Source: JACIYW01 sp014359745
Lineage (GTDB): Bacteria; Pseudomonadota; Alphaproteobacteria; Rhodobacterales; Rhodobacteraceae
DNA: 64,000 bases
Assembly: GCA_050433985.1 (NCBI GenBank)
Contig: JBNPWE010000006.1
Coordinates: 62,001-126,000 of the forward strand
Reading direction: 5' to 3'
Shown in pieces: positions 52,735 through 61,564 of this stretch. Below the pieces are notes generated by a model. It made no database searches and was not told where the DNA came from. It was given only the letters and a program-made list of their open reading frames with translations. The translations under genes and the position numbers were made by a program. Each line of letters opens with the position of its first letter. Positions within the stretch are counted from its first letter, which is position 1.

Positions 52735-54930
52735 ATGGCGCGGAGGAAGAGCGAATTCGGACCGAACCTCGGGAGTATCCTTCAGGGCGCCCCGGCTGCG
52801 CTGGTCCGGCAGTTTCTCGCCAGCTTCAAACGGCCCGACGACACTCTTCTCGCCCCGCCGGAAATCACTGAGGGCACGACCGATGATCAAGGCAAGGCAG
52901 CGCTGAGTGCGTACCTGCGTTCGGAGGACAAGGAAATCATCGGGCTACTTGAAAGCATCGCTGGCGCCCTGCTCGACATGGGCCAGGACAAGGGAGCGAC
53001 CTCACTCGAAACGGTTGCGGGCCAACGGCTGCAGAATGTCGACTACGACCAGTTTGAGTCCCAGCCTGACCTGCTGTGTAAAAGCATCTGGATGCGCACG
53101 GTCTTCCCGATGCACTTTCACGACGCCCAGAGCTTCTACGCCGCGCGGCGCTATCGAGAACGGCGGACATACTACACATGCTGCGAGGTGGACTTCGACC
53201 ACGCTTCTGTTGCCGACACAGACGGAATCCCTGACGAGAAGCTCTGTGACGCTGTTCAGGAAGCTCTGGGACTGAAAGGCAAGGTCACCGCGTCCGTCCT
53301 CGAATTGCCCGAGACCGCCAACTACCCGCCGTCCTTCATGGTCGCCCTGCGCCATCCCGGGCCCCTGTCGAGCATCGACAATCATCGCGAGGAAGGGGGC
53401 TGGACTGTCCACTACTACAGGCCATCACACGAGGCTGTCCTAATCTACACGCCCAAGCTGAAGAAAATCGAGGTCGCATCTGCCAGCGGCGAGGTTCGCG
53501 AAAAAACCTCAAAGGTCTTCGCGGAGGTCGTTCTAGGGCGCCCGCCTTCGGCCAAGCCGCTGACCCGCCGAGAGTTCAACCTCGAACGCTTCAGGTCCTC
53601 CTTCGATCTGGATCGCCCGGATTTCGACGATGTCGAGATCACGCTGGCGGCGGTAGTCGAGGCCGAGGTGCGCCTCGGCTCGTGGGGCCGGCGGCTGAAC
53701 ATCAAGGTGACCATAGAAGACACGATGGAGGACGTTGTCCGGAAATACGTCGCCAATTCAGCCACCCTGATCCGGAGTTTCGGCTTCACAAAAATCGCCA
53801 TCGCAATTGGTTACACCCGTCGATCAGACGGCAAGAAGGGAACCTTCCGGGTCTCGATCTCGGATGGCAGCAGTTCGGACGTGCAGAGCATGCGCGATCC
53901 GTTCCTTCGGGACCTCGGGTTCCGACTGCTCGAACACTGGGGTCTTACGCAGCACCTGCGGACGCTCACCGATCAGGAACGGGCGCAGTGGTTCGGCTTT
54001 CTTCTGTCGCTGTACGACCTGCCCGGCGACACTGTTTCAGGTGCGTTCTTCACCTCCGCGGGCGTCGATCCAGCCCGTCTGGTGAGTGCGAGATTGATTG
54101 CCCGCAAAGGGCGGCAGGTGATTGGGCTCGCCGAGGATGACGATGAGGTTGTCGAAGTTGAGCAGCAAACGGGTCCGGAGCCAGGGACGGTTCGACAAAC
54201 CGGTTCCTTTGGGGAGGCGGACGGATTGCGTCTCGACACCAATGCGATCGAGTACGGGATCGATCGAGCATGGCTCGCCGAAACCATCCTCAAGGCGATA
54301 GCTGGCTCTCTCGGCATCAGGAACATCGAAACCATCAACGAGTTCCTCGTCTCGCTTGGGCCGATGGCACTGGGTGAGCGAAAGGTCCCGCTTTACCTGG
54401 CGCGCCGCCTTGCCGATCTGAAAGCCCGCGAGAGTGTGGAGACTGCGCTTCGGACGCGGCATACGGCGGGCCCCGGTCTCGTACTCGCCGTTTCCGATGA
54501 GCCGCCGCAATTCCTCGGGCCGAACGTCGTTATCGCGCTGCGCGACCTGCTGCTGAACGACGGAAGCCTCGGCGATCTGGACCGGGAGGAAATGGCCCGG
54601 CGCTTCGAGGCAAACCGAACGCTGGCGACCTCTGCGCAAGTCGCTCAGGTTGTGCGACACACGCCTCGCTCTGCGACGCTCATCATACCTGGTCTCGAGC
54701 CGCTCACGCTCGACGGCGCGGGCCAGATCCAACTCTTCGAAAGCCTTGTTGAAGCGGCGACCGATGGCACAGGCCAGCGGCTGACCAAGGTCCTGATGGA
54801 CGGGATGGGGTCTGACAATCCCAGACAGCTGTTCTCTTCCGGCGCATGGGCGAAGGCTCATCCGACTTACATCCGGCACGGCTCGAGCAATCGCTATTGG
54901 CGTCTCGGCGAGGCGACCGACACCGCGTGA
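52735..54930 (+). CDS. Unrecognised 731-aa protein
   Basis: A large soluble protein with no signal peptide or membrane segments. I see no Walker A, nuclease or methyltransferase motif. It begins MARRKSEFGPNLGSILQGAP and has mixed alpha/beta character; an acidic stretch (LAEDDDEVVEVEQQTG, about residues 465-480) divides it into two halves. The C-terminal part looks like a chain of small helical domains. It is divergent from the recombinase cassette (190 bases between). The neighbourhood suggests an accessory, perhaps defence, role, but nothing in the sequence proves it. Confidence 0.8.
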   Translation: MARRKSEFGPNLGSILQGAPAALVRQFLASFKRPDDTLLAPPEITEGTTDDQGKAALSAYLRSEDKEIIGLLESIAGALLDMGQDKGATSLETVAGQRLQNVDYDQFESQPDLLCKSIWMRTVFPMHFHDAQSFYAARRYRERRTYYTCCEVDFDHASVADTDGIPDEKLCDAVQEALGLKGKVTASVLELPETANYPPSFMVALRHPGPLSSIDNHREEGGWTVHYYRPSHEAVLIYTPKLKKIEVASASGEVREKTSKVFAEVVLGRPPSAKPLTRREFNLERFRSSFDLDRPDFDDVEITLAAVVEAEVRLGSWGRRLNIKVTIEDTMEDVVRKYVANSATLIRSFGFTKIAIAIGYTRRSDGKKGTFRVSISDGSSSDVQSMRDPFLRDLGFRLLEHWGLTQHLRTLTDQERAQWFGFLLSLYDLPGDTVSGAFFTSAGVDPARLVSARLIARKGRQVIGLAEDDDEVVEVEQQTGPEPGTVRQTGSFGEADGLRLDTNAIEYGIDRAWLAETILKAIAGSLGIRNIETINEFLVSLGPMALGERKVPLYLARRLADLKARESVETALRTRHTAGPGLVLAVSDEPPQFLGPNVVIALRDLLLNDGSLGDLDREEMARRFEANRTLATSAQVAQVVRHTPRSATLIIPGLEPLTLDGAGQIQLFESLVEAATDGTGQRLTKVLMDGMGSDNPRQLFSSGAWAKAHPTYIRHGSSNRYWRLGEATDTA

Positions 54931-55013
54931 TCTAGAGTTCATCTAGGGTTTCGGGCGGGACGGTCTAACGGACCGCTGATTATTGGAAGGGCTCCCCATA
55001 GAGGAGCAATTCC

Positions 55014-55259
55014 ATGACGACTCCCTTCCCCTCGCGCCAGGCAGCCCAGACGAGCTGGTCCGGCGCCGCGAAGACCAAGCCCACCACCCTCAACTCGGAA
55101 TGGCGCTGCACGCGCTGTGACAAGCTGCTCGGCGTCTGCCGGGACGGCCGCATGCACCTGCGCTTCGCGCGGGGGCACGAGTATCTCGTGGGCTTTCCGG
55201 TTCAGGCCACCTGCCGCGGCTGCGGCACGCTGAACCACGCGACCGCGCCCGCGCGCTGA
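55014..55259 (+). CDS. Com-like zinc-finger protein (phage)
   Basis: An 81-aa protein with two Cys pairs (WRCTRCDKLLGVC and ATCRGCGTLN) around a beta segment, the layout of the Mu Com family, which controls translation of the phage mom gene. GAGGAG precedes the ATG. No mom-like gene is visible in the window, so the role is open. It opens the phage-like module. Confidence 0.75.
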   Translation: MTTPFPSRQAAQTSWSGAAKTKPTTLNSEWRCTRCDKLLGVCRDGRMHLRFARGHEYLVGFPVQATCRGCGTLNHATAPAR

Positions 55260-55358
55260 CGCGCGCATTCACCCAACCCCCTGAAATCGCAGAGACGCGC
55301 GACGTCCTGACCTGGCCACGAGAAGGCGCCGGACGCCTGGCCGCAAGGCAGGCGTCCG

Positions 55359-56081
55359 ATGTCCTTCGCGTGGCACGAGATCCGTGATCACCTCATGCAT
55401 TCATCCACGAACCTTCACTTCCAGCGCAGTTTCGACGCCGTCCGGCGTGAACAGGCCGCTCTTGCGGCGTTCCGTGATCCGGCGGCCCTGCTGGACGGGC
55501 TGCACCGCACCCCCGGCGATCAGGGCCAGAAGAACCTGATCCTCGCCGCTCTCGTCAGGGCAGCGCAGAGCGACGGGCCCGCGTCCGACTGCGCCCTGAC
55601 GCTGCTGTTGCTGGCGCTCTGGCCCGGCCTGGACGCCATCCGGCGCCGGTCGCTCTGGCGCAGGATCGGCACCGCCGACGAGATCGCGTCCGACGTACTG
55701 GCGCGCACCACCGAGGCAGTCCGCAGCCTCGACCTCGGGCGCGTCAACTGGATCGCGGCCACGGTCCTGCGCAATGTCGAGCGCGACATGATCCGCGTGC
55801 GCCAGCGCGACACGGCGCGCGAACATCTCGCCAGCGGCGCCGATCCCGACGAGGTGGCGGACAGCGGCGACAGCGGGATCGGCGCAACCGGGTACGCACG
55901 GCTGAACGACGCCGTTCGGAAGCTGCTCGGCGACGACGCCCTTCTCGTGATCCGCGTGGCGATCGAGGGTTTCTCGCAAGCCGAGGTCGCCGTCGAACTG
56001 GGACTGACCGAGGCCGCCGCCCGCAAGCGGTACCAGCGCGCGATGCGCCGGCTGAACGACGCCCTCCAGGAAATCCCCTGA
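55359..56081 (+). CDS. Sigma-70-like transcription regulator of phage module
   Basis: A 240-aa protein with a helical region-2-like segment (NWIAATVLRNVERDMIRVRQRDTA) and a C-terminal sigma region 4 helix-turn-helix (IEGFSQAEVAVELGLTEAAARKRYQRAMRRL). It is probably a phage-type activator or divergent sigma factor. An internal Met13 is an alternative start. It is the first gene before the duplicated leader at 56087, which makes the leader a candidate target. Confidence 0.75.
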   Translation: MSFAWHEIRDHLMHSSTNLHFQRSFDAVRREQAALAAFRDPAALLDGLHRTPGDQGQKNLILAALVRAAQSDGPASDCALTLLLLALWPGLDAIRRRSLWRRIGTADEIASDVLARTTEAVRSLDLGRVNWIAATVLRNVERDMIRVRQRDTAREHLASGADPDEVADSGDSGIGATGYARLNDAVRKLLGDDALLVIRVAIEGFSQAEVAVELGLTEAAARKRYQRAMRRLNDALQEIP

Positions 56082-56086
56082 ACCGA

Positions 56087-56162
56087 TGTCCCGATCCGGT
56101 CCCGCCGGTGGCTTTTTCCATTCGAGCGCCCCGAGCGCCTTCCCTCCAACCGAAAGCAGACA
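56087..56162 (+). promoter_or_regulatory. Duplicated leader element, copy A
   Basis: Begins TGTCCCGATCCGGTC and continues through a GC hairpin into a T-rich stretch (TGGCTTTTTCC). It ends CCCTCCAACCGAAAGCAG next to the ATG at 56166. Copy B at 57591-57669 has the same blocks in the same order. It could be a terminator plus promoter or an operator. Confidence 0.75.
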
Positions 56163-56165
56163 CGC

Positions 56166-56360
56166 ATGAACCGCACTGCCGATCTGTCGCTCGAGGATTT
56201 CAGGCGTCTTCCGGGGCTCTATCGCCGCTGGGAGCTGACTGAGGTCTGCGAGCCCAACCGCAACTATCAAATCGAGGACGCCGGCGCCCATGCCGACGGG
56301 ACGCCGCTGCTGGCGATCTACGTCGCCGAGCCCGCGCCCGACGTCCGCGAGGCCGCGTGA
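56166..56360 (+). CDS. Small hypothetical phage-module protein
   Basis: A 64-aa acidic protein (MNRTADLSLEDFRRLPGLYRRWELTEVCEPN…). No known motif. It is preceded by leader copy A. The next reading frame could start at its stop codon, but a better start lies at 56399. Confidence 0.65.
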   Translation: MNRTADLSLEDFRRLPGLYRRWELTEVCEPNRNYQIEDAGAHADGTPLLAIYVAEPAPDVREAA

Positions 56361-56398
56361 TGCGCCTCCTCGATCACATCATCTCACGGAGAACCGCC

Positions 56399-56695
56399 AT
56401 GCCGGACCAGCCGGACGCCATCACCCGTCTTCGCAAGGTGAACTACGCCCTCGAAGATCTCCCCGAAACCATCTCCTTCCCGCAGCGCCCCGGCGACGAG
56501 CCGCGCGAGCCGCTGCCGGTCGTCGAGGCGACCGTCGACGAGATCGCCTTCGCGATCGTGGAGGCGGAGCGGGAGAGCACGGCCGCCTACCGCCGCGCCG
56601 ATGCGCTGAAGCGGCTCTACAAGCTCGCCCGCGAGGCGGGCTGCATCGGGGCCGACCGCGCCGCCACGGCGGTGATGAAGAAGGAGGGCCAGTGA
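56399..56695 (+). CDS. Hypothetical phage-module protein
   Basis: A 98-aa, mostly helical protein (MPDQPDAITRLRKVNYALEDLPETI…). CGGAGAA lies upstream of the ATG at 56399; GTG 56357 would add 14 residues. The ATPase gene begins on the last base of its stop codon. No function is recognised. Confidence 0.7.
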   Translation: MPDQPDAITRLRKVNYALEDLPETISFPQRPGDEPREPLPVVEATVDEIAFAIVEAERESTAAYRRADALKRLYKLAREAGCIGADRAATAVMKKEGQ

Positions 56696-57570
56696 TGGCC
56701 CTTCCCATCATTGGCGCCGATGAGCGGCTCGCGCAGCGCAAGGGCATCAAGGGCGTCATCTTCGGCCGGTCCGGCATCGGCAAGACCAGCCTGCTCTGGA
56801 CGCTGAACGCCTCCACCACGCTCTTCCTCGATCTCGAGGCTGGCGATCTGGCGGTCGAGGGGCTGGAGATCGACACGCTCCGGCCGCGCACATGGAAGGA
56901 ATGCCGCGACTTCGCGGTGTTCATCGGCGGGCCCAATCCGGCGCTGCGCGAGGACCAGCCCTACAGCCAGGCGCATTTCGACGAGGTCTGCGGGCGCTAC
57001 GGCGATCCGGCGGTGATCGGCAAATACGAGACCGTCTTCATCGACTCGATCACCGTGGCCGGGCGGCTCTGCTTCCAGTGGTGCCGTGGGCAGCCCGAGG
57101 CGTTCTCGGAGAAGACCGGCAAGCCCGACATCCGCGGCGCCTACGGTCTGCACGGCCGCGAGATGATCGGCTGGCTGACCCATCTGCAGCACACGCGCGG
57201 CAAGCATGTCTGGTTCGTCGGCATCCTCGACGAGCGGCTCGATGACTTCAACCGCAAGGTCTTCCAGCCGCAGATCGACGGCTCGAAGACTGGGCTCGAG
57301 CTGCCGGGGATCGTCGATCAGGTCATCACCATGGCCGACATCGCCGATGCTTACGGCCAACCGCAGCGCGCCTTCGTCTGCCAGACGCTGAACCCCTGGA
57401 GCTATCCGGCCAAGGACCGCTCGGGCCGCCTCGACAGGGTCGAGGCCCCGCATCTCGGCCGGCTGATGGAGAAGATCCAGCGCCCCGCGGCGCCAGCCTC
57501 CGAACGCCTGGCCTGGCCGCCGGTGACCCCGGCCAATCCCGCCCCCGCGCAGGAGCCCGGCCATGGCTGA
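56695..57570 (+). CDS. Sak4-like AAA/RecA-fold ATPase (phage)
   Basis: A 291-aa ATP-binding protein. Walker A is GRSGIGKTSLLWTL near residue 24, LFLDLEAGDLAVEG follows and a Walker B-like ETVFIDSITVAGRLCF is near 115-130. Phage homologues of this kind (Sak4 type) act in single-strand annealing and recombination. The C-terminus is Pro/Ala-rich. The next gene after the repeated leader could encode its ssDNA-binding partner. Confidence 0.82.
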   Translation: MALPIIGADERLAQRKGIKGVIFGRSGIGKTSLLWTLNASTTLFLDLEAGDLAVEGLEIDTLRPRTWKECRDFAVFIGGPNPALREDQPYSQAHFDEVCGRYGDPAVIGKYETVFIDSITVAGRLCFQWCRGQPEAFSEKTGKPDIRGAYGLHGREMIGWLTHLQHTRGKHVWFVGILDERLDDFNRKVFQPQIDGSKTGLELPGIVDQVITMADIADAYGQPQRAFVCQTLNPWSYPAKDRSGRLDRVEAPHLGRLMEKIQRPAAPASERLAWPPVTPANPAPAQEPGHG

Positions 57571-57590
57571 GCGCCTCTCGCCACGCCCGG

Positions 57591-57669
57591 TGTCCCGATC
57601 CGGTCGCCGGGCTGGCTTTCCCCTTCTGACGCCGCTGCGCGTCCCACCCTCCAACTGAAAGGAGCCGCG
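57591..57669 (+). promoter_or_regulatory. Duplicated leader element, copy B
   Basis: TGTCCCGATCCGGTC (15 of 15 bases equal to copy A), then CCGG hairpin, TGGCTTTCCCC, and CCCTCCAACTGAAAGGAG before the ATG at 57672. The final block supplies the ribosome-binding site (AAAGGAG). Confidence 0.75.
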
Positions 57670-57671
57670 CA

Positions 57672-58295
57672 ATGTCCGGACCCTGGAACGACTTCAACTC
57701 CGCCCAATCGAACACCAACGTCATCCCCAAGGGCACGCTCGCCAAGGTGCGCCTGACGCTCCGCCCCGGCGGCTTCGACGACCCCTCGCAGGGCTGGACC
57801 GGCGGCTGGGCGCGCCGCGCCGCCACCGGCGCCGTCTACCTCGACGCCGAATACACGGTGCTCGAGGGGCCCTATGCCCGGCGCAAGGTCTGGTCGCTGA
57901 TCGGCCTCTACAGCCCGAAGGGCCCGGACTGGGCGAACATGGGGCGCGGCCTGATCCGCGGCATCCTCAACTCCGCGCGCGGCGTGTCCGACAAGGACAA
58001 CTCGCCCGAGGCGCAGGCCCGCCGCCGCATCAACGGGTTCGGCGATCTTGACGGCGTCGAGTTCATCGCCCGCATCGACATCGGCACCGACACGAACGGC
58101 GAGGACAAGAACGAGATCCGCGCCGCCGTCACCCCCGACCATCGCGACTACGCCGCGCTGATGGGGACGGTCGCGCCGCAGGTCTCCGCCGCCCCGGCGC
58201 AGGGCCATGCCCCCCAGCAGCCCACCACGGCCACCCAGCCCAGCCAGCCCGCGTCCGCCCCCGGAAACGCCGGTCGGCCGAGCTGGGCGCAGTAA
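57672..58295 (+). CDS. Phage protein, probable ssDNA-binding partner of Sak4-like ATPase
   Basis: A 207-aa protein with a beta-rich core (NVIPKGTLAKVRLTLRPGGFDD…AVYLDAEYTVLEGPYARRKVWSLIGL) and a low-complexity Gln/Pro/Thr tail ending RPSWAQ. It resembles DUF669-type phage proteins, thought to bind ssDNA near recombinases and helicases. The tail may serve protein contacts. The assignment rests on context and general appearance. Confidence 0.65.
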   Translation: MSGPWNDFNSAQSNTNVIPKGTLAKVRLTLRPGGFDDPSQGWTGGWARRAATGAVYLDAEYTVLEGPYARRKVWSLIGLYSPKGPDWANMGRGLIRGILNSARGVSDKDNSPEAQARRRINGFGDLDGVEFIARIDIGTDTNGEDKNEIRAAVTPDHRDYAALMGTVAPQVSAAPAQGHAPQQPTTATQPSQPASAPGNAGRPSWAQ

Positions 58296-58309
58296 GGGGG
58301 AGACCGGCG

Positions 58310-59998
58310 ATGCGCCTGCGCCCCCGCCAGAAGACCTTCGTCGAGCGCAGCGTGGCTGCGCTCGCCTCCCGCGGCAACACGCTGGGCGTGGCGCCCACGG
58401 GTGCTGGCAAGACCATCATGCTCTCGGCGGTCACCGGCGAGATGATCGGCGACGGGGCCAAGGCCTGCGTGCTGGCACACCGAGACGAGCTGACGGCGCA
58501 GAACCGCGCCAAGTTCCAGCGCGTGGTGCCGGGCGTCGCAACATCGGTCATCGACGCCACCGAGAAATCCTGGATCGGCCAGGTCGCCTTTGCCATGGTG
58601 CCGACGCTGGCGCGGGCCTCGAACCTCGCGGATATGCCGCGCCTCGATCTGCTGGTCGTGGATGAGGCGCATCACGCCGTCGCCGACAGCTACCGCCGCA
58701 TTATCGACCGGGTGCGCGAGGCCAATCCTGATGCCCGCATCTTCGGGGTCACGGCGACACCGAACCGGGGTGACAAGAAGGGCCTGCGCGAGGTCTTCGA
58801 CAATGTCGCCGATCAGGTCCGTCTGGGCGAACTGATCGCCTCGGGCCACCTCGTGCCGCCCCGCACCTTCGTCATCGACGTGGGCGTGCAGGACGAGTTG
58901 CGCTCGGTCCGCAAGACCATGTCGGATTTCGACATGGCGGAGGTGGCTGGCATCATGGACCGCGCGCCCGTCACCGACGAGGTGATCCGGCACTGGAAGG
59001 AGAAGGCGGGCGACCGGCAGACCGTGGTGTTCTGCTCCACCGTCGCGCATGCCGAACACGTCACCGAGGCGTTCAGGGCGGCAGGCGTTTCCGCCGCGCT
59101 GATCCATGGCGATCTGGCGGCCGAGACCCGCAAGGCGATCCTCGCCGACTACGCGGCGGGCGACATTCGCGTCGTGGTCAACGTGGCCGTGCTGACCGAG
59201 GGCTGGGACCATCCACCCACCTCCTGCGTCGTGCTGCTGCGGCCCAGTTCCTACAAGTCCACCATGATCCAGATGGTCGGGCGCGGCCTGCGCACCGTCG
59301 ATCCCGAGGAATATCCCGGCATCGTCAAGACCGACTGCGTCGTGCTGGACTTTGGCACATCGAGCCTGATCCACGGCACTCTGGAACAGGATGTCGATCT
59401 CGACGGCAAGACCGAAGCTGGAGAGGCGCCGACGAAATCCTGCCCTGCCTGCGAGGCGGAGATCCCGCTGGCCGCCACCGAATGCCCGCTCTGCGGCGAG
59501 GCGTTCCCGCGCGAGGATCTGGATGCGGGCGAAGGCGGGGCCGCCGCGCCGCTCTCGGGCTTCATGATGACCGAGATCGACCTGCTGAAACGGTCCAGCT
59601 TCGCGTGGGTCGACCTCTACGGCACGGACGATGCGCTGATGGCCACGGGCTTCGCAGCCTGGGGCGGCATCTTCTGGCTGGACGGAGTCTGGTACGCCAT
59701 CGGCGGGGCGAAGGGCGAGCGCCCCCACCTGTTGGGTGTCGGTGAGCGCACCGTCTGCCTCGCGCAGGCCGACGACTGGCTGAACACCCACGAGACCGAC
59801 GAGAGCGCCTTCAAGACCCGCTCGTGGCTGCGCCAGCCGCCGACCGAAAAGCAGTTCCAGTACCTGCCGCCCGAGTGTCGCCATGACTTCGGCCTGACGC
59901 GCTACCGCGCCTCGGCGCTCATGACCTTCGGCTTCAACAAGCGCGCCATCCGCCAGCTGATCGACAGCGCGGCCAGCCCCGAACGGAGGGCGGCATGA
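58310..59998 (+). CDS. DEAH-box superfamily 2 helicase (phage)
   Basis: A 562-aa helicase. Motif I is VAPTGAGKTIML (residues 27-38), motif II VVDEAHHAV (Asp118), motif III VTATPNRGD, motif V VLTEGWDHP and motif VI QMVGRGLRT. A zinc ribbon (CPACEAEIPLAATECPLCGE) near residue 385 and a further domain of about 150 residues follow. It is probably the replication or repair helicase of the element, DinG/RAD25-like in style. Confidence 0.9.
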   Translation: MRLRPRQKTFVERSVAALASRGNTLGVAPTGAGKTIMLSAVTGEMIGDGAKACVLAHRDELTAQNRAKFQRVVPGVATSVIDATEKSWIGQVAFAMVPTLARASNLADMPRLDLLVVDEAHHAVADSYRRIIDRVREANPDARIFGVTATPNRGDKKGLREVFDNVADQVRLGELIASGHLVPPRTFVIDVGVQDELRSVRKTMSDFDMAEVAGIMDRAPVTDEVIRHWKEKAGDRQTVVFCSTVAHAEHVTEAFRAAGVSAALIHGDLAAETRKAILADYAAGDIRVVVNVAVLTEGWDHPPTSCVVLLRPSSYKSTMIQMVGRGLRTVDPEEYPGIVKTDCVVLDFGTSSLIHGTLEQDVDLDGKTEAGEAPTKSCPACEAEIPLAATECPLCGEAFPREDLDAGEGGAAAPLSGFMMTEIDLLKRSSFAWVDLYGTDDALMATGFAAWGGIFWLDGVWYAIGGAKGERPHLLGVGERTVCLAQADDWLNTHETDESAFKTRSWLRQPPTEKQFQYLPPECRHDFGLTRYRASALMTFGFNKRAIRQLIDSAASPERRAA

Positions 59999-60001
59999 CC
60001 C

Positions 60002-60412
60002 ATGGCCTCCATCACCCCCATCACGGCCGAGGACCGGCGGCGGCTCTGGCATCCGCGTGGAACGCTCTGTGCTGTCTGTCGGCAACCCACCCGTGGTTTT
60101 GGCTGGTTCGATCCGCACCGGTCGAAGCGGCCCCGGCCTTCGGTCTGGTTCTGCTCGATGCCCTGCCAGTCCTTCTGGACGCAGTTGGCGCGGGAGCGTT
60201 TCGCCATGGTTGACCTTACCGAGGAAGAGCGCGCCGCCGTCACCGTCACCATGAAGCGCGTGGCGCTGCTGATGGACGAGATCGGCTGGACTACCCCGCT
60301 TGCGGATCTGACCGAGGCGCAGGTGCGCGCGCTGATCGAGGAAGCCGTCGAGGGCTTCCGCGAGGCCATGTCCGACATCGCCCGGGCGCAGACGCCGGAG
60401 GTGCCGTTTTGA
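60002..60412 (+). CDS. DUF6511-family phage protein
   Basis: A 136-aa protein with a CAVCRQPTRGFGWFDP…FCSMPCQSFW zinc-binding start and an acidic helical C-terminus. This matches the DUF6511 pattern found in prophage replication clusters. The following gene starts with TTG overlapping its stop codon. Function unknown. Confidence 0.75.
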   Translation: MASITPITAEDRRRLWHPRGTLCAVCRQPTRGFGWFDPHRSKRPRPSVWFCSMPCQSFWTQLARERFAMVDLTEEERAAVTVTMKRVALLMDEIGWTTPLADLTEAQVRALIEEAVEGFREAMSDIARAQTPEVPF

Positions 60413-60810
60413 CCAAGCTCTGCACGAAATGCGGCGTCGAGAGGGACGTCTGCGAGTTCGGACGCCGCCGGCTCAGTCCCGATGGTCGGCAGACCTGGTG
60501 CCGCGACTGCCGCCGGGAATACCAGCGCGCCTACGCGCAGAAATTCAGGAACCCCGAGAAGCATCGGGAGGCGCAGCGTCGCTATCGCCTGCGCCACGCC
60601 GAGAAATATCGGGCCCACAGCATCGTCAGGCGTGCCGTCAAGGCTTGTCGGATCGTCGTGCCGGTCTGGTGTCAGCGATGTGGCTGCGTGACCGACCTCG
60701 AAGCGCATCACCACGACTATGACGCGCCGCTCTCGGTCGAATGGCTCTGCTCGACCTGCCACGGGCTCGCCCACCGCAGCTACGAGGGAGGCCAGCATGC
60801 TGGACTATAA
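60409..60810 (+). CDS. Zinc-finger / HNH-like protein
   Basis: A 133-aa protein. The N-terminus has CTKCGVERDVCEFGRR…TWCRDCRREY, and the C-terminus has CQRCGCVTDLEAHHHDYDAPLSVEWLCSTCHGLAHR. The LEAHHHDY…W-L-C-x2-C-H layout resembles HNH endonucleases, though the final Asn is replaced. The TTG start overlaps the stop of the upstream gene. It may be a nicking or structural nuclease of the module. Confidence 0.75.
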   Translation: MTKLCTKCGVERDVCEFGRRRLSPDGRQTWCRDCRREYQRAYAQKFRNPEKHREAQRRYRLRHAEKYRAHSIVRRAVKACRIVVPVWCQRCGCVTDLEAHHHDYDAPLSVEWLCSTCHGLAHRSYEGGQHAGL

Positions 60811-61564
60811 CCGCCGCCCCAGCTTCGCCGACCGGGTCAACGCCGCCGTTGATCGGGCCCTCACCGCCGATCAGGCGACGCGGCCGCCCCGCGACTATCT
60901 CGGCGGCTCGCGCCTCGGCCATGCCTGCGAGCGGGCCCTGCAGTTCGAGTTCACGGCAACGCCGAAGGACGAGGGCCAAGACTTCAGCGGCCAGTCGCTC
61001 CGCATCTTCGCCATCGGCCATGCGCTTGAGGATCTGGCCGTCGCCTGGCTGCGCGGCGCGGGCTTCGACCTCTACACCCGGAAGGGCAACCGGCCCGATG
61101 GCGGCCAGTTCGGCTTCTCCGTCGCGGGCGGGCGCATCCGCGGTCATGTCGACGGCATCATCGCCGCAGGCCCAGAAGGCTTCGGACTGACCGTTCCCGC
61201 GCTCTGGGAATGCAAGACAATGAACGCGAAGAACTGGCGCGCCTGCGTCAAGGATGGCGTGACCAAGTCGAAGCCGGTCTACGCCGCCCAGATCGCGGTC
61301 TATCAGGCCTACATGGAAACCAGCGTGCCCGGCATAAGCGCCGCGCCCGCGCTCTTCACCGCGATCAACAAGGACACGGCCGAGATGCACCACGAACTGG
61401 TGCCCTTCGACGCCGATCTCGCGCAGCGCATGTCCGACCGGGGCGTGCGGATCCTGCAAGCGTCCGACGCAGGCGAGCTTCTGCCGCGCGTCGCCACCAC
61501 GCCCGACTTCTTCGAATGCCGCTTCTGCCCGTGGACCGAGCGCTGCTGGGGGCTTCCCGCATGA
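60797..61564 (+). CDS. Cas4/RecB-like PD-(D/E)XK exonuclease
   Basis: A 255-aa nuclease. LGGSRLGHACERALQFEF holds the first cysteine, IRGHVDGII the catalytic Asp and ALWECKTMNAKNW the Glu-x-Lys. C-terminal Cys residues (FECRFCPWTERCW) would complete a 4Fe-4S cluster as in Cas4/AddB. There is no CRISPR array or cas1/cas2, so it is a phage nuclease. GAGGGAGG precedes the ATG. It overlaps both neighbours slightly. Confidence 0.88.
   Translation: MLDYNRRPSFADRVNAAVDRALTADQATRPPRDYLGGSRLGHACERALQFEFTATPKDEGQDFSGQSLRIFAIGHALEDLAVAWLRGAGFDLYTRKGNRPDGGQFGFSVAGGRIRGHVDGIIAAGPEGFGLTVPALWECKTMNAKNWRACVKDGVTKSKPVYAAQIAVYQAYMETSVPGISAAPALFTAINKDTAEMHHELVPFDADLAQRMSDRGVRILQASDAGELLPRVATTPDFFECRFCPWTERCWGLPA

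Noticed and set aside
60797..61564. CRISPR-associated Cas4
   Set aside because: The motifs fit Cas4/RecB nucleases in general, but without cas1, cas2 or repeats the phage exonuclease reading is better.
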